Shown here one piece after another: positions 24,437 to 32,772 of a stretch of 64,000 bases of DNA. The stretch's first letter is position 1; each line of letters begins with the position of its first letter. The DNA comes from Streptomyces sp. NBC_00224 (GTDB lineage: Bacteria > Actinomycetota > Actinomycetes > Streptomycetales > Streptomycetaceae), in assembly GCF_041435195.1 (NCBI RefSeq), contig NZ_CP108106.1, forward strand, positions 8,073,001 to 8,137,000, given 5' to 3'. A program made the position numbers and the translations under genes. The notes beneath the pieces are model-generated. The model was not told the DNA's origin. It saw only the letters and a list, made by a program, of their open reading frames with translations, and ran no database searches.

Positions 24437-25419
24437 GAGCTGTCCTTCGTTGTGGCGGTGGTCAGGAGGGTGTCGGTGGTGCCGGGGGGTGCCTCGGGGG
24501 AAGGGGTGCGCAAGGCGTCCTGGACGCCCAGGTGTTCGGCCTCGCGGACGATCTCGCGCCCCAGTCCCGCCAGCACCCGCCCGGGTCCGGCCTCCAGGAA
24601 GAGGCCGACTCCCTGACGGCGCAGGGTGGTGACGGTGCGCCGCCACTGCACGGGGCGCAGCATCTGCCACGGCAGTTCGTCGTGGTACTCCTCGATGTCC
24701 TCGACCACCTGGCCGGTGGTGCTGGAGACGAGGGGGATACGGGGCGGGTGGAGCCGGACCCGGGCCAGTGCGGCGGCGAGGGGCGGAAGGGCCGGTGCCA
24801 TCAGGGGCGAGTGGTAGGCCCCGCCGACCGCGAGCTGCCGTGCCCGCAGCGCACCGAGCGCCTGCGCCCGCTCGACGACGCGCCGCACCGCCGGTGTGCT
24901 GCCGGAGACGACGGCCTGGCGGGGGGAGTTGACGTTGGCGACGGTCACCAGGTCCGTGCCGTGGCACGCTTCGCGGCACATCCCGCGAACCAGGTCCAGG
25001 GGCAGTCCCACGATCGCGGCCATGGAACCCGGGGACAGCCGAGCCGCGTCGCGCATGGCCCGTCCCCGGCAGGAGACGAGCTCCAGTGCGGTGTCCAGGT
25101 CCAGGCTGCGGGCGGCGTACAGGGCGGTGAACTCGCCGAGGCTGTGTCCGGCGACGTACCAGGGGCGCCACCCCTGGCCGTGCAGCCGGGCCAGCGCGGC
25201 TGCCGACCAGACGAAGACCAGGACCTGGGCGATCTCGGGGTCCGCGAGCGTGTGGGCGTCGGCCGCGGCCATCAACTCCGCGACCGGCAGGCCCGTCACG
25301 TCCTCGGCGCGGGCGACCACCTGCCCGCCCTCGGCCCCGAACCGGCCGATCTCCCGGCCCATGCCGGGAAACTGGCTGCCCTGCCCGGGGAAGACGAAGG
25401 CGGTCGGGCCGCCGCTCAT
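24433..25419 (-). CDS. Malonyl-CoA:ACP acyltransferase
   Basis: A 328-aa FabD-type transacylase that loads malonyl (or a related extender) onto the ACP. It shows FVFPGQGSQFPGMGRE at the start, the nucleophile elbow GHSLGEFTAL (Ser ~92), the extender-binding Arg in CRGRAMRDA, and the catalytic His in YHSPLM (~203). The Q-G-S and GAYHSP segments are standard for malonyl-specific enzymes. ATG 25419 overlaps the upstream PPTase stop. Confidence 0.93.
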   Translation of the reverse strand: MSGGPTAFVFPGQGSQFPGMGREIGRFGAEGGQVVARAEDVTGLPVAELMAAADAHTLADPEIAQVLVFVWSAAALARLHGQGWRPWYVAGHSLGEFTALYAARSLDLDTALELVSCRGRAMRDAARLSPGSMAAIVGLPLDLVRGMCREACHGTDLVTVANVNSPRQAVVSGSTPAVRRVVERAQALGALRARQLAVGGAYHSPLMAPALPPLAAALARVRLHPPRIPLVSSTTGQVVEDIEEYHDELPWQMLRPVQWRRTVTTLRRQGVGLFLEAGPGRVLAGLGREIVREAEHLGVQDALRTPSPEAPPGTTDTLLTTATTKDSS

Positions 25420-25871
25420 GGCGTGCCGCCTTCGGGCTCGTCCGGCGTGCGCGCGACGGCCCAGGCGGCGGCCATGTCGTCGCCGAGTTCGTGTGCGCCC
25501 CCCACCATCTCCACACTGTGGTCGGCTGCCCAGCGCTCCAGTTCGCCGTGGAGGCGGACGGGCCAGGCTGCCTGTCCGGGCACGGCATCGACCTCGATGT
25601 CCTTGAAACCGGTGTCCATCGGCAGGCCTCCGACGGCCTTGATGACGCCTTCCTTGACGCCGAACGCCTGGCCCAGCAGCCGCTCGTGCGGTGTGCCGGG
25701 GGCGGCGCGGCTCTCGGCGGCCCGGCGTTCGGCGAGGGTGAAGACGCGTTGCAGGAGCTCACCCTTGGTCCGGGCGACCGCCAGGTCCCAGCGGCACAGA
25801 TCGACGAGGTCGAGGCCCGCGGAGTGGACGTCCCGGGGCATCGAGGCGTGAAGAATCTCTGAGATTTCCAT
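25416..25871 (-). CDS. AcpS-like phosphopantetheinyl transferase, first gene of the polyketide operon
   Basis: A 151-aa holo-ACP-synthase-like protein. The N-terminal metal motif is present (AGLDLVDLCRW, matching G-I-D-I-V-E), as are FTLAERRA and LGQAFGVKEGVIKAVGG (Mg-binding Glu of KEG) and FKDIEV. The C-terminal SLTHA/SISHT element, which binds the CoA phosphate, is replaced by MVGGAHELGDDMA. The second AcpS-like gene (18841) has the converse pattern. It is the first gene after the promoter at 25990-26019. Confidence 0.8.
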   Translation of the reverse strand: MEISEILHASMPRDVHSAGLDLVDLCRWDLAVARTKGELLQRVFTLAERRAAESRAAPGTPHERLLGQAFGVKEGVIKAVGGLPMDTGFKDIEVDAVPGQAAWPVRLHGELERWAADHSVEMVGGAHELGDDMAAAWAVARTPDEPEGGTP

Positions 25872-25989
25872 CGACGACTCCTGTCGCTGCGCGATGGTCG
25901 GAGGAATTGAAACAACGGGACAAGGGAAATGGTGCCCGAAAAGGAAATCAGGGGTTTCGGGTGAAGCCGAGTCGCTCGTCCCGATGACG

Positions 25990-26019
25990 AAGTTAGATTC
26001 CGTCCGGCATTCCTGTCAA
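25990..26019 (-). promoter_or_regulatory. Promoter of the polyketide operon
   Basis: Read on the minus strand: TTGACA (26019-26014), an 18-base spacer, then TAACTT (25995-25990). The -35 is a perfect consensus. The expected start near 25983 gives a leader of about 110 bases before ATG 25871. Confidence 0.65.
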
Positions 26020-26159
26020 CCGATCTTTCGCGGTTGTCCCTTTCTCTTACCGGGCATGAAAGTCCTCTTTTCCGGAGCGGTAAGGAATGAAAGAAGTATG
26101 CAAGATTTGGCAGCTCAACGTCATGGTGGAAGGCGCTGAGTAATGCTTTCGAAGCCTTG

Positions 26160-26189
26160 TTGACGGTTTGCTGTGCACCTGCATAGCCT
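26160..26189 (+). promoter_or_regulatory. Promoter of the tailoring operon
   Basis: TTGACG (26160-26165), an 18-base spacer, and TAGCCT (26184-26189). The expected start is near 26196, about 100 bases before ATG 26294, which places the palindrome at 26232 in the untranslated leader. Confidence 0.55.
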
Positions 26190-26231
26190 GCGTGTGCCGA
26201 TGCGGCTCGGTTCCGCATTTCGGGGCCCGTC

Positions 26232-26250
26232 GAGGAATTCGGAATTCCTC
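26232..26250. promoter_or_regulatory. 19-bp palindrome, likely operator
   Basis: GAGGAATTC-G-GAATTCCTC is a perfect inverted repeat with 9-base arms around one base. It lies just downstream of the predicted start of the plus-strand transcript, a usual place for a repressor roadblock. Confidence 0.55.
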
Positions 26251-26293
26251 CGGGCGTGCCTTTTCTGAACCCCTGTGAGAGAAGAGAGGCGTC

Positions 26294-26758
26294 ATGCCGC
26301 GCTGGGTTGAAACGGTTCGGGCCATCGAAGGCTGGAACCACATCGATACGACTGCCCGTGTCCGCTGGGGCGAATGCGATGTGCAGGGCCATGCCTACTA
26401 CGCCAGCTACGTTCCCTGGTTCGACCTGGGGCGCGAGGCGTTCGCCCTCGCCGTGGGCGTCGACTTCTGGAACTACACCATCACCACGACGAACTTCCGG
26501 GCGCGCTTCCACGAGCCGGCCAAGTACCTGGACGACCTGACCATCCGGACCTGGGCGCTCACCCCGCGGCGCCATCTGGAGTGCCACTACGAGATCTACC
26601 GCACCAACGGCGGACGCCTCCTCGCGGAAGCCCACTCGGTGCACTCGCTCGTCGATCCCGCCACCGGCCGTCTGATGCGCGCCACGGACGAACTCCACGA
26701 CAAGTTCGAGGAGTTCATGGAGCGCCGCCGTGCCGAGGCGGCCGCCGCCCTTGCCTGA
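26294..26758 (+). CDS. Hotdog-fold acyl thioesterase (4HBT-like)
   Basis: A 154-aa thioesterase. The catalytic segment RWGECDVQGHAYYASYVPWFD (~24) follows the 4-hydroxybenzoyl-CoA thioesterase pattern, with the acid in the ECD stretch. Similar small enzymes release polyene chains from iterative PKS carriers. As first gene of the plus-strand operon it is the best candidate to hydrolyse the finished acyl chain from the ACP. An in-frame ATG, a GAGAGAAGAGAGG ribosome region and normal codon use support the start. Confidence 0.88.
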   Translation: MPRWVETVRAIEGWNHIDTTARVRWGECDVQGHAYYASYVPWFDLGREAFALAVGVDFWNYTITTTNFRARFHEPAKYLDDLTIRTWALTPRRHLECHYEIYRTNGGRLLAEAHSVHSLVDPATGRLMRATDELHDKFEEFMERRRAEAAAALA

Positions 26759-26828
26759 CCGTCACATCGGCGGGCAGCCGTGCCGCCCGCCTTCTCGACC
26801 CACCGCCGACAGCCACAGGAGGCAAGGC

Positions 26829-28247
26829 ATGCGTTCCCCCGCCCTTGAGGATTCCCCCGCCATCGAGCAGCTGCGTACCGCACTGCGAGGACAGCTGATC
26901 ACTCCGGCGGACCCGGAGTACGACACCGTGCGCCGCGTCTTCAACGCGATGATCGACCGCCGCCCCGCGCTCATCGTGCGCTGCCTGGACACCGCCGACG
27001 TGCTCGCGGCCCTGGCCCACGCCCGTGAGGCAGGTCTTCCCATCGCCGTGCGCGGCGGCGGGCACAGCATCGCCGGCCACGGCACCTGCGACGGCGGACT
27101 CCTCGTCGACCTGTCCCTGATGCGGGGGGTGTACGTCGATCCCGCGCGCCGCACCGTGCGCGCCCAGGCCGGGGCGACGTTGGGCGATGTGGACCGCGAG
27201 TCCCAGGTCCACGGGCTCGCCGTGCCCAGCGGCCAGGTTTCCGAGACCGGCATCGCGGGCCTCACCCTCAGCGGCGGCATGGGCATGCTGCAGAGGAAGT
27301 ACGGCCTGACCTGCGACAACCTGCTCTCGGTGGACATGGTCACAGTGAACGGGGAGCTGGTGACCGCCAGCGCGGAGCAGAACACGGAGCTGTTCTGGGC
27401 CGTGCGCGGCGGCGGGGGGAACTTCGGCATCGTGACCTCCTTCGAGTACCAGGCCCACCCCGTGGGACCGATGATGCTGGCGGGCATCGTCGCCTACCCG
27501 GTCGAAGAGGCCCCCGCGGTCCTGGAGTTCCTGCACCAGGAGATCGCGGACACCCCGGACGAACTGAGCACCGACGTCGTCTTCCTGCGCGTTCCGGACC
27601 TGGAGTTCTTCCCCTCAGAGCACCGCGGCCGGCCCGTCGTGGCCTTCTTCCTGCGCTACGCGGGCGACGTCGAGGAGGGCTGGGAAGTGGTGCGGCGCTT
27701 CCGCGAGTTCGGCGAACCGCTCATCGACGTCGTCGCCCCGATGCCGCTCGTGCACGTTCAGTCCATGCTGGACCCCGCCAACCCGCGCGACCACCAGCAG
27801 TACTGGACCAGCGAGTTCCTGCCGGAGTTCGGCCCCGACGAACGGGAGACGGTGGCGCGTATCGGTGCGGACCTCCCCTCGCCCGAGACCGTCCTCCAGG
27901 TCATCCCCTTCGACGCGGCGCCCACCCGGGTGCCCGCCGACGCCACCGCCTTCGCCCACCGCGAGGAGAGCTGGCTGATCCACGTCGTCGGCCAGTGGGC
28001 GGACCCCGCGGACAACGACCGGTGCCGGGGCTGGGTGCGCGAGGCGGGGGCACAGCTGCGCGCCTTCGGGACGGGCGCCGCCTACCTCAACCTGCTGAGC
28101 GAGGACGACGCGGACATGCGGGTCAACGCGTTCTGGAACGACGCCCGCCTGCGGCGCCTGTCCCGGGTCAAGGCCCAGTACGACCCCGACAACCTGCTCC
28201 GCTTCAACCACAACATCCCGCCCACCCCGGCCGAGGACGAGCGGTGA
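26829..28247 (+). CDS. Berberine-bridge-type FAD-dependent oxidase
   Basis: A 472-aa flavoprotein of the vanillyl-alcohol/BBE group. The FAD-binding loop RGGGHSIAGHGTCDGG (~80) holds the His that bonds FAD, and the second attachment Cys is in RKYGLTCDNL (~160), so the cofactor is probably bicovalently bound. The BBE C-terminal element YDPDNLLRFNHNIPP is present. Members oxidise alcohols, sugars or carbon-nitrogen bonds with O2. ATG 26829 follows AGGAGGCAAGGC. It overlaps the monooxygenase gene by four bases. With the aldehyde dehydrogenase downstream it could turn an alcohol into an aldehyde. Confidence 0.9.
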   Translation: MRSPALEDSPAIEQLRTALRGQLITPADPEYDTVRRVFNAMIDRRPALIVRCLDTADVLAALAHAREAGLPIAVRGGGHSIAGHGTCDGGLLVDLSLMRGVYVDPARRTVRAQAGATLGDVDRESQVHGLAVPSGQVSETGIAGLTLSGGMGMLQRKYGLTCDNLLSVDMVTVNGELVTASAEQNTELFWAVRGGGGNFGIVTSFEYQAHPVGPMMLAGIVAYPVEEAPAVLEFLHQEIADTPDELSTDVVFLRVPDLEFFPSEHRGRPVVAFFLRYAGDVEEGWEVVRRFREFGEPLIDVVAPMPLVHVQSMLDPANPRDHQQYWTSEFLPEFGPDERETVARIGADLPSPETVLQVIPFDAAPTRVPADATAFAHREESWLIHVVGQWADPADNDRCRGWVREAGAQLRAFGTGAAYLNLLSEDDADMRVNAFWNDARLRRLSRVKAQYDPDNLLRFNHNIPPTPAEDER

Positions 28248-29728
28248 GCACGCGGACCGCCGGGCGGCGCGTACGGGTCGCCGTCGTGGGCGCGGGATTC
28301 GGTGGACTGGGCATGGCCATCGCCCTCAAGCGCGCCGGCCACCACGACTTCGTCGTCCTCGACAAGGCGCCCGGGATCGGCGGCGTCTGGCGGGACAACA
28401 CCTACCCGGGGGCGGCCTGCGACGTACCCGCCTCCCTGTACTCGTACTCCTTCGGCCCCCGCCACCCCTGGTCGCGCAGGTACGCCCCGCAGCCGGAGAT
28501 CCTCGACTACCTGCGCTCATGCGTGGAGACCCACGGCCTCGGCCCCCATCTGCGGTTGGGGGAGGAAGTCACCGACGCCGTCTTCGACGACGACCGCATG
28601 CTGTGGCACCTGCGCACGGCGGCCGGGGAGACGATCGAGGCGGAGGTGTTCGTCGCCGCCTGCGGCCAGCACAGCCGGCCCGTCGTCCCCCGGATACCCG
28701 GTGCCGAGCGGTTCACCGGACGCGCCTTCCACTCGGCACGGTGGGACCACGGGCACTCCCTGAGCGGCCGGCGGGTGGCCGTGGTCGGCACCGGCGCGAG
28801 CGCCCTGCAGATCGTTCCGGCCATCGCCGACGAGGTGGAGCACCTCACCGTCTTCCAGCGGTCGGCTCCCCATGTCGTCCCCAAGTGGGACCGCGCCCTG
28901 CCCGCCCCGCGCCTGCCCGGCCGGGTGCGGGACGTGCGGCACAAGGCCGCGCGGCTGGGCTGGTGGCTGTTCAACGAGTCACTGGTCAGCGGACTGACCC
29001 GGCGCTGGCCCACCGTGGGGCTGACCCGGCGCGGCAGCGAGGCGCAGCTGAGCAAGCAGCTGACCGACGACGGGCTGCGTACACGGCTCAGGCCCAGCAC
29101 CGCCATCGGGTGCAAACGGGTGGGTATTTCCAGCACGTACTACCCGGCGCTGCAGCGGTCCAACGTCACCCTCGTGACCGAGCCCATCGCGGAGATGACC
29201 GAGACGGCGATCCGCACCACGGACGGCACGCGGCACGAGGTCGACACGGTCGTCTACGCGACCGGGTTCGCCGCCACCGACTTCCTCGGACCACTGCGGG
29301 TGAGCGGACGGCGCGGCGCGGACCTGGCCCGGCTCTGGAGCGACGGAGCCCGCGCCCACCTGGGCATGACGGTGCCGGGGTTTCCCAACCTGTTCCTCGT
29401 CTACGGCCCGAACACCAACATCGGCGCCGGCTCGGCCATCTACATGATCGAAAGCCAGATCCGCTACATCAGGGCGGCGGTCCTCGAACTGGCCAAGGGC
29501 ACCCGGGCCTTCCTCGAAGTACGTCCCGAGGTGGCCGAGGCCTTCGACACCGAGATGGCCCGGCGCACCCGACGCTCGGTGTGGGCCTCCTGCACCAGCT
29601 GGTACCGGCACCCCTCGGGCCGGGTGACCAACAACTGGCCCGGCCAGACGGTGGAGTACCGCCGCAGGACCGCGCGCCTGAACCTGGCCGACTTCCGCCC
29701 CGCCCTGCCCCGGCAACGCCGCCCGTGA
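28244..29728 (+). CDS. Baeyer-Villiger-type flavin monooxygenase
   Basis: A 494-aa NADPH- and FAD-dependent enzyme. It has two Rossmann motifs (VVGAGFGGLGMAIAL near residue 13 and VVGTGASALQ near 183). Between them is the Baeyer-Villiger fingerprint FxGxxxHxxxW, here FTGRAFHSARW. A later ATGF segment is also present. It would insert oxygen next to a ketone or aldehyde to give an ester or formate. GTG 28244 overlaps the upstream stop (GTGA), so the two flavoproteins are translationally coupled. Confidence 0.92.
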   Translation: MSTRTAGRRVRVAVVGAGFGGLGMAIALKRAGHHDFVVLDKAPGIGGVWRDNTYPGAACDVPASLYSYSFGPRHPWSRRYAPQPEILDYLRSCVETHGLGPHLRLGEEVTDAVFDDDRMLWHLRTAAGETIEAEVFVAACGQHSRPVVPRIPGAERFTGRAFHSARWDHGHSLSGRRVAVVGTGASALQIVPAIADEVEHLTVFQRSAPHVVPKWDRALPAPRLPGRVRDVRHKAARLGWWLFNESLVSGLTRRWPTVGLTRRGSEAQLSKQLTDDGLRTRLRPSTAIGCKRVGISSTYYPALQRSNVTLVTEPIAEMTETAIRTTDGTRHEVDTVVYATGFAATDFLGPLRVSGRRGADLARLWSDGARAHLGMTVPGFPNLFLVYGPNTNIGAGSAIYMIESQIRYIRAAVLELAKGTRAFLEVRPEVAEAFDTEMARRTRRSVWASCTSWYRHPSGRVTNNWPGQTVEYRRRTARLNLADFRPALPRQRRP

Positions 29729-29768
29729 CCCCGCGGCTGCCTGCCCCACCGCAAGGAGCGCCATAGCC

Positions 29769-30764
29769 ATGCAACCGCAATCCCATCCGAGCTCGGACTC
29801 GGAAAGCATTCTGAAAACGCTGCGGGAGCAGGGGTTCCCGCCGCTGGAGAGCGCCGACATCCCCGAACTGCGCCTGCTCGTCGGCCGGCTCCGCCAGGCC
29901 CAGGGGCCGCCGGAACCGGTGGCCCGCGTCGTCGACACCCTCGTGCCGGGACCGGCGGGCATGCTGCCGGTGCGCGTGTACCAGCCAGAGCCGCGGCCCG
30001 GGCCACGCCCGCTCCTGGTGTTCTTCCACGGCGGCGGCTGGGCGGCGGGCGACGTCGACCTGGTCGACCGGCCGCTGCGCCGGCTGGCCAACGCGACGGG
30101 CGCCGTCGTCGCCAGTGCCGGATACCGGCTCGCCCCCGAGACCCAGTTCCCCGGGCCGCAGCACGACGCGTACGCGGCCCTGTGCGCCCTCGCCGCACGG
30201 CCGGCCGAACTGGGCGCGGACCCCGGCCATTTGATCGTCGCGGGGGAAAGCGCCGGGGCGAACCTGGCCGCCGCCGCGTGCCGGACGGCGGTGGACGAGG
30301 GCGGTCCCCGCCCCGCGCTGCAGATCCTCATCTGCCCTCCGCTGGCGCCCGCGCGGAACACCCCGTTCGCGTCCTACCGCGAGAAGGCCGTCGGTTATCT
30401 GAACACCCGCGCGGCGATGGAGCGCTTCTGGGAGCTGTACGTGCCCGATCCCGGCGCGGCACGCAGCCCGCTGGCCGCCCCGCTCCTCGCCGACGACTTC
30501 TCCGCTCTGCCCCCGGCGCTCGTCCTCACCGCCGAGCACGACCCGCTGCGCGACGAGGGGGAGGAGTACGCGCGCCGCCTGGAGCGGGACGGGGTGCCCG
30601 CCACGGTGAGCCGTATGCCCGGGGCCCTGCACATCTTCTTCCTGCTCCCGCACCTTGCCGCCTTCGGTACGGCACTGCGCGACATCGAGCACGCCGTGCG
30701 GGCCCATCCGCCCACCGCGCCGCGAAGCCGCCCCGGCCCCCGGTGCGAAGTCGCTCCGTCATGA
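29769..30764 (+). CDS. Alpha/beta hydrolase, hormone-sensitive-lipase family
   Basis: A 331-aa esterase. The oxyanion motif is HGGGW (~89), the nucleophile elbow is GESAG (~160), and the acid and base are seen in AEHDPLRDE (~257) and GALHIFF (~288). It has no signal peptide, so it acts in the cytoplasm. It follows the Baeyer-Villiger gene by 40 bp (ribosome site AAGGAG), a pairing often used to open the ester or lactone that such monooxygenases make. Confidence 0.92.
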   Translation: MQPQSHPSSDSESILKTLREQGFPPLESADIPELRLLVGRLRQAQGPPEPVARVVDTLVPGPAGMLPVRVYQPEPRPGPRPLLVFFHGGGWAAGDVDLVDRPLRRLANATGAVVASAGYRLAPETQFPGPQHDAYAALCALAARPAELGADPGHLIVAGESAGANLAAAACRTAVDEGGPRPALQILICPPLAPARNTPFASYREKAVGYLNTRAAMERFWELYVPDPGAARSPLAAPLLADDFSALPPALVLTAEHDPLRDEGEEYARRLERDGVPATVSRMPGALHIFFLLPHLAAFGTALRDIEHAVRAHPPTAPRSRPGPRCEVAPS

Positions 30765-30799
30765 CCACTCCCACCCGGCCCTCAGGAAGGGGCGACGGC

Positions 30800-32215
30800 A
30801 TGCACCACCGCCACATCTACCTCGACGGCACCTGGACCGCCTCCACTTCGCACACCGTCATCGACGTCATCGAGCCGGCCACCGAGAAGGTGATCGGTTC
30901 GGTACCCGGCGGCACGCCCCAGGACGTGGACGCCGCGGTGCGCGCGGCCCGGCGCGCCTTCGCCGGCTGGGCGGACACCCCCGCGGAGCGCCGGGCCGCG
31001 TATCTGCGCGAGGTGGCCGACGCTCTGGAGCGCCGCGGCCCGCACCTCGCCGAGCTGATCGCCCGCGAGGTGGGGACGCCCATCGGGTTCGCCCGCATGG
31101 CGCAGGTGGGCCTGGCCGTGCTGGCCTTCCGTACCGCGGCCGAGGTGGGCGCGTCCTACCCGTACGAACACAGCCAGGCCAACTCGCTCGTCGTGCGCGA
31201 ACCGTTCGGGGTCGTGGGCGCGATCACACCGTGGAACTATCCGCTGTACCAGGTCGCCGCGAAAGCCGCCTACGCGCTGGCGGCGGGCAACACGGTGGTG
31301 CTCAAACCCAGCGAAGTGGCACCCCTCAGCGTCTGGGAACTGGCCGCGGCCATGGACGAAGTCGGGCTCCCCGCCGGTGTCTTCAACCTGGTCAGCGGGG
31401 TCGGCCCAGTGGTGGGGGAGGCGCTCGCCGCCCACCCGGATGTCGACTTCATCTCCTTCACCGGTTCCACCGAAGTCGGCAAGAAGGTCAGCCGGACCGC
31501 CGCCGGCACGGTCAAACGGGTGGGCCTTGAGCTGGGCGGCAAGAGCCCCACGGTCATGCTTCCGGACGCCGACCCGGCCGACGTCGTGCCCCGGGCCGTC
31601 GCCGCGGCCTTCCTCAACAACGGGCAGACGTGCTGCGCCCTGACCCGCCTCGTGGTGCCCCGCGGCCGCAAGGAAGAGGTCGAACAGGCCGCCGCGCGGG
31701 CCGCCGAGGCGACCCGGGTGGGCGATCCCCTGGAGCCGGCCACCCAACTCGGCCCGCTGGTCTCCGCCGCGCAGCGCGAACGGGTGCGGCGCCACGTCCA
31801 GCGGGCACAGGACCAGGGCGCCACGCTGATCACCGGCGGCGTGGAGTCCCCCGAGGACCAGCCGTGCGGGTACTACGTACGTCCCACGGTCCTGTCCGAC
31901 GTCACCACCGCCATGGACGTCCAGCACGAGGAGGTCTTCGGCCCGGTGCTGGTGATCGAGTGCTACGACGACGAGGACGAGGCCGTCGCGCTGGCCAATG
32001 CCACGCCCTACGGGCTCGCCGCCGCGGTGTGGTCCGCCGACCGGGACCGCGCCGTCGCCGTGGCCCGGCGCATCCGCGCGGGGCAGGTCGAGGTGAACGG
32101 CGGCGGCTTCAACCCCCGTGCCCCCTTCGGCGGTTACAAGCAGTCCGGCAACGGCCGTGAACACGGCGTCTTCGGGCTGGAGGAGTTCCTCGAAGTCAAG
32201 TCCGTCCAACTCTGA
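30800..32215 (+). CDS. NAD(P)+-dependent aldehyde dehydrogenase
   Basis: A 471-aa ALDH-superfamily enzyme converting an aldehyde to its acid. The general base Glu is in LELGGKSP (~245), the nucleophile Cys in NNGQTCCAL (~280), and ITPWNYPLYQ and FTGSTEVGKK line the cofactor site. ATG 30800 is chosen because AGGAAGGGG precedes it. An in-frame ATG at 30761 overlaps the hydrolase stop and would add 13 residues with no good ribosome site. With the oxidase at 26829 it could carry an alcohol through to an acid. Confidence 0.9.
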   Translation: MHHRHIYLDGTWTASTSHTVIDVIEPATEKVIGSVPGGTPQDVDAAVRAARRAFAGWADTPAERRAAYLREVADALERRGPHLAELIAREVGTPIGFARMAQVGLAVLAFRTAAEVGASYPYEHSQANSLVVREPFGVVGAITPWNYPLYQVAAKAAYALAAGNTVVLKPSEVAPLSVWELAAAMDEVGLPAGVFNLVSGVGPVVGEALAAHPDVDFISFTGSTEVGKKVSRTAAGTVKRVGLELGGKSPTVMLPDADPADVVPRAVAAAFLNNGQTCCALTRLVVPRGRKEEVEQAAARAAEATRVGDPLEPATQLGPLVSAAQRERVRRHVQRAQDQGATLITGGVESPEDQPCGYYVRPTVLSDVTTAMDVQHEEVFGPVLVIECYDDEDEAVALANATPYGLAAAVWSADRDRAVAVARRIRAGQVEVNGGGFNPRAPFGGYKQSGNGREHGVFGLEEFLEVKSVQL

Positions 32216-32263
32216 CCCCTTTCCCTCCCCTTCACACCTCCGCACAGACAGGAAACCGATCCC

Positions 32264-32683
32264 ATGCTCCGGACCATGTTCACCTCCAAGATCCACCGTG
32301 CCACCGTCACCCAGGCGGACCTCCACTACGTCGGCTCCCTCACCCTGTGCGCCGACCTCATGGACGCCGCCGGCCTGCTGCCGGGCGAGAAGGTGGACAT
32401 CGTCGACATCAACAACGGCAACCGGCTGTCCACCTACCTCATCGAAGGGCCCCGGGGCTCCGGCGTGGTCGGCATCAACGGAGCCGCGGCCCGGCTCATC
32501 AGCCCCGGCGACCTGGTGATCATCATCGCGTACGGGATGGTCGAGGCGTCGGAGGCCACCAAGGTGGAGCCCAGGGTCGTCTTCGTCGACGCGGACAACA
32601 AGGTGGTCTCCCTCGGATCCGATCCGGCCGAGGCCACGCCCGACGGCACGACCGTCCGAGGCGACCACGTCTTCGTCGACTGA
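32264..32683 (+). CDS. panD: Aspartate 1-decarboxylase
   Basis: A 139-aa pyruvoyl enzyme making beta-alanine from aspartate. The self-cleavage site Gly24-Ser25 is intact in [11 protein letters not shown], and the start [17 protein letters not shown] and the INGAAARL segment match the family. The length is usual. PanD normally supplies pantothenate, often beside panC. Here it sits 48 bp after the aldehyde dehydrogenase gene and 89 bp before an asparagine synthetase gene, which suggests beta-alanine is a building block of this cluster's product. Confidence 0.95.
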   Translation: MLRTMFTSKIHRATVTQADLHYVGSLTLCADLMDAAGLLPGEKVDIVDINNGNRLSTYLIEGPRGSGVVGINGAAARLISPGDLVIIIAYGMVEASEATKVEPRVVFVDADNKVVSLGSDPAEATPDGTTVRGDHVFVD

Positions 32684-32772
32684 CCCCCTGCCACCGCAAC
32701 CGTCCACCGGGGCGGGGCCGCCCCCGACGCCGCCCCGCCCCGGTGGCCCTGCACCACCACCCGGAGACAAAG

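Larger units (their letters stand above)
25872..26293. other. Divergent control region of the polyketide locus
   Basis: A 422-bp gene-free stretch between the minus-strand operon and the plus-strand tailoring genes. It is visibly richer in A/T than the rest of the window. It holds a promoter-like pair for each direction (25990-26019 and 26160-26189) and a 19-bp palindrome at 26232-26250. No small gene is supported. Confidence 0.6.

Noticed and set aside
23690..26698. A 1002-codon minus-strand frame appearing to fuse several proteins
   Set aside because: Only the last 248 codons (FabG) are real. The rest overlaps the malonyltransferase, PPTase-like gene and control region in a non-coding frame.
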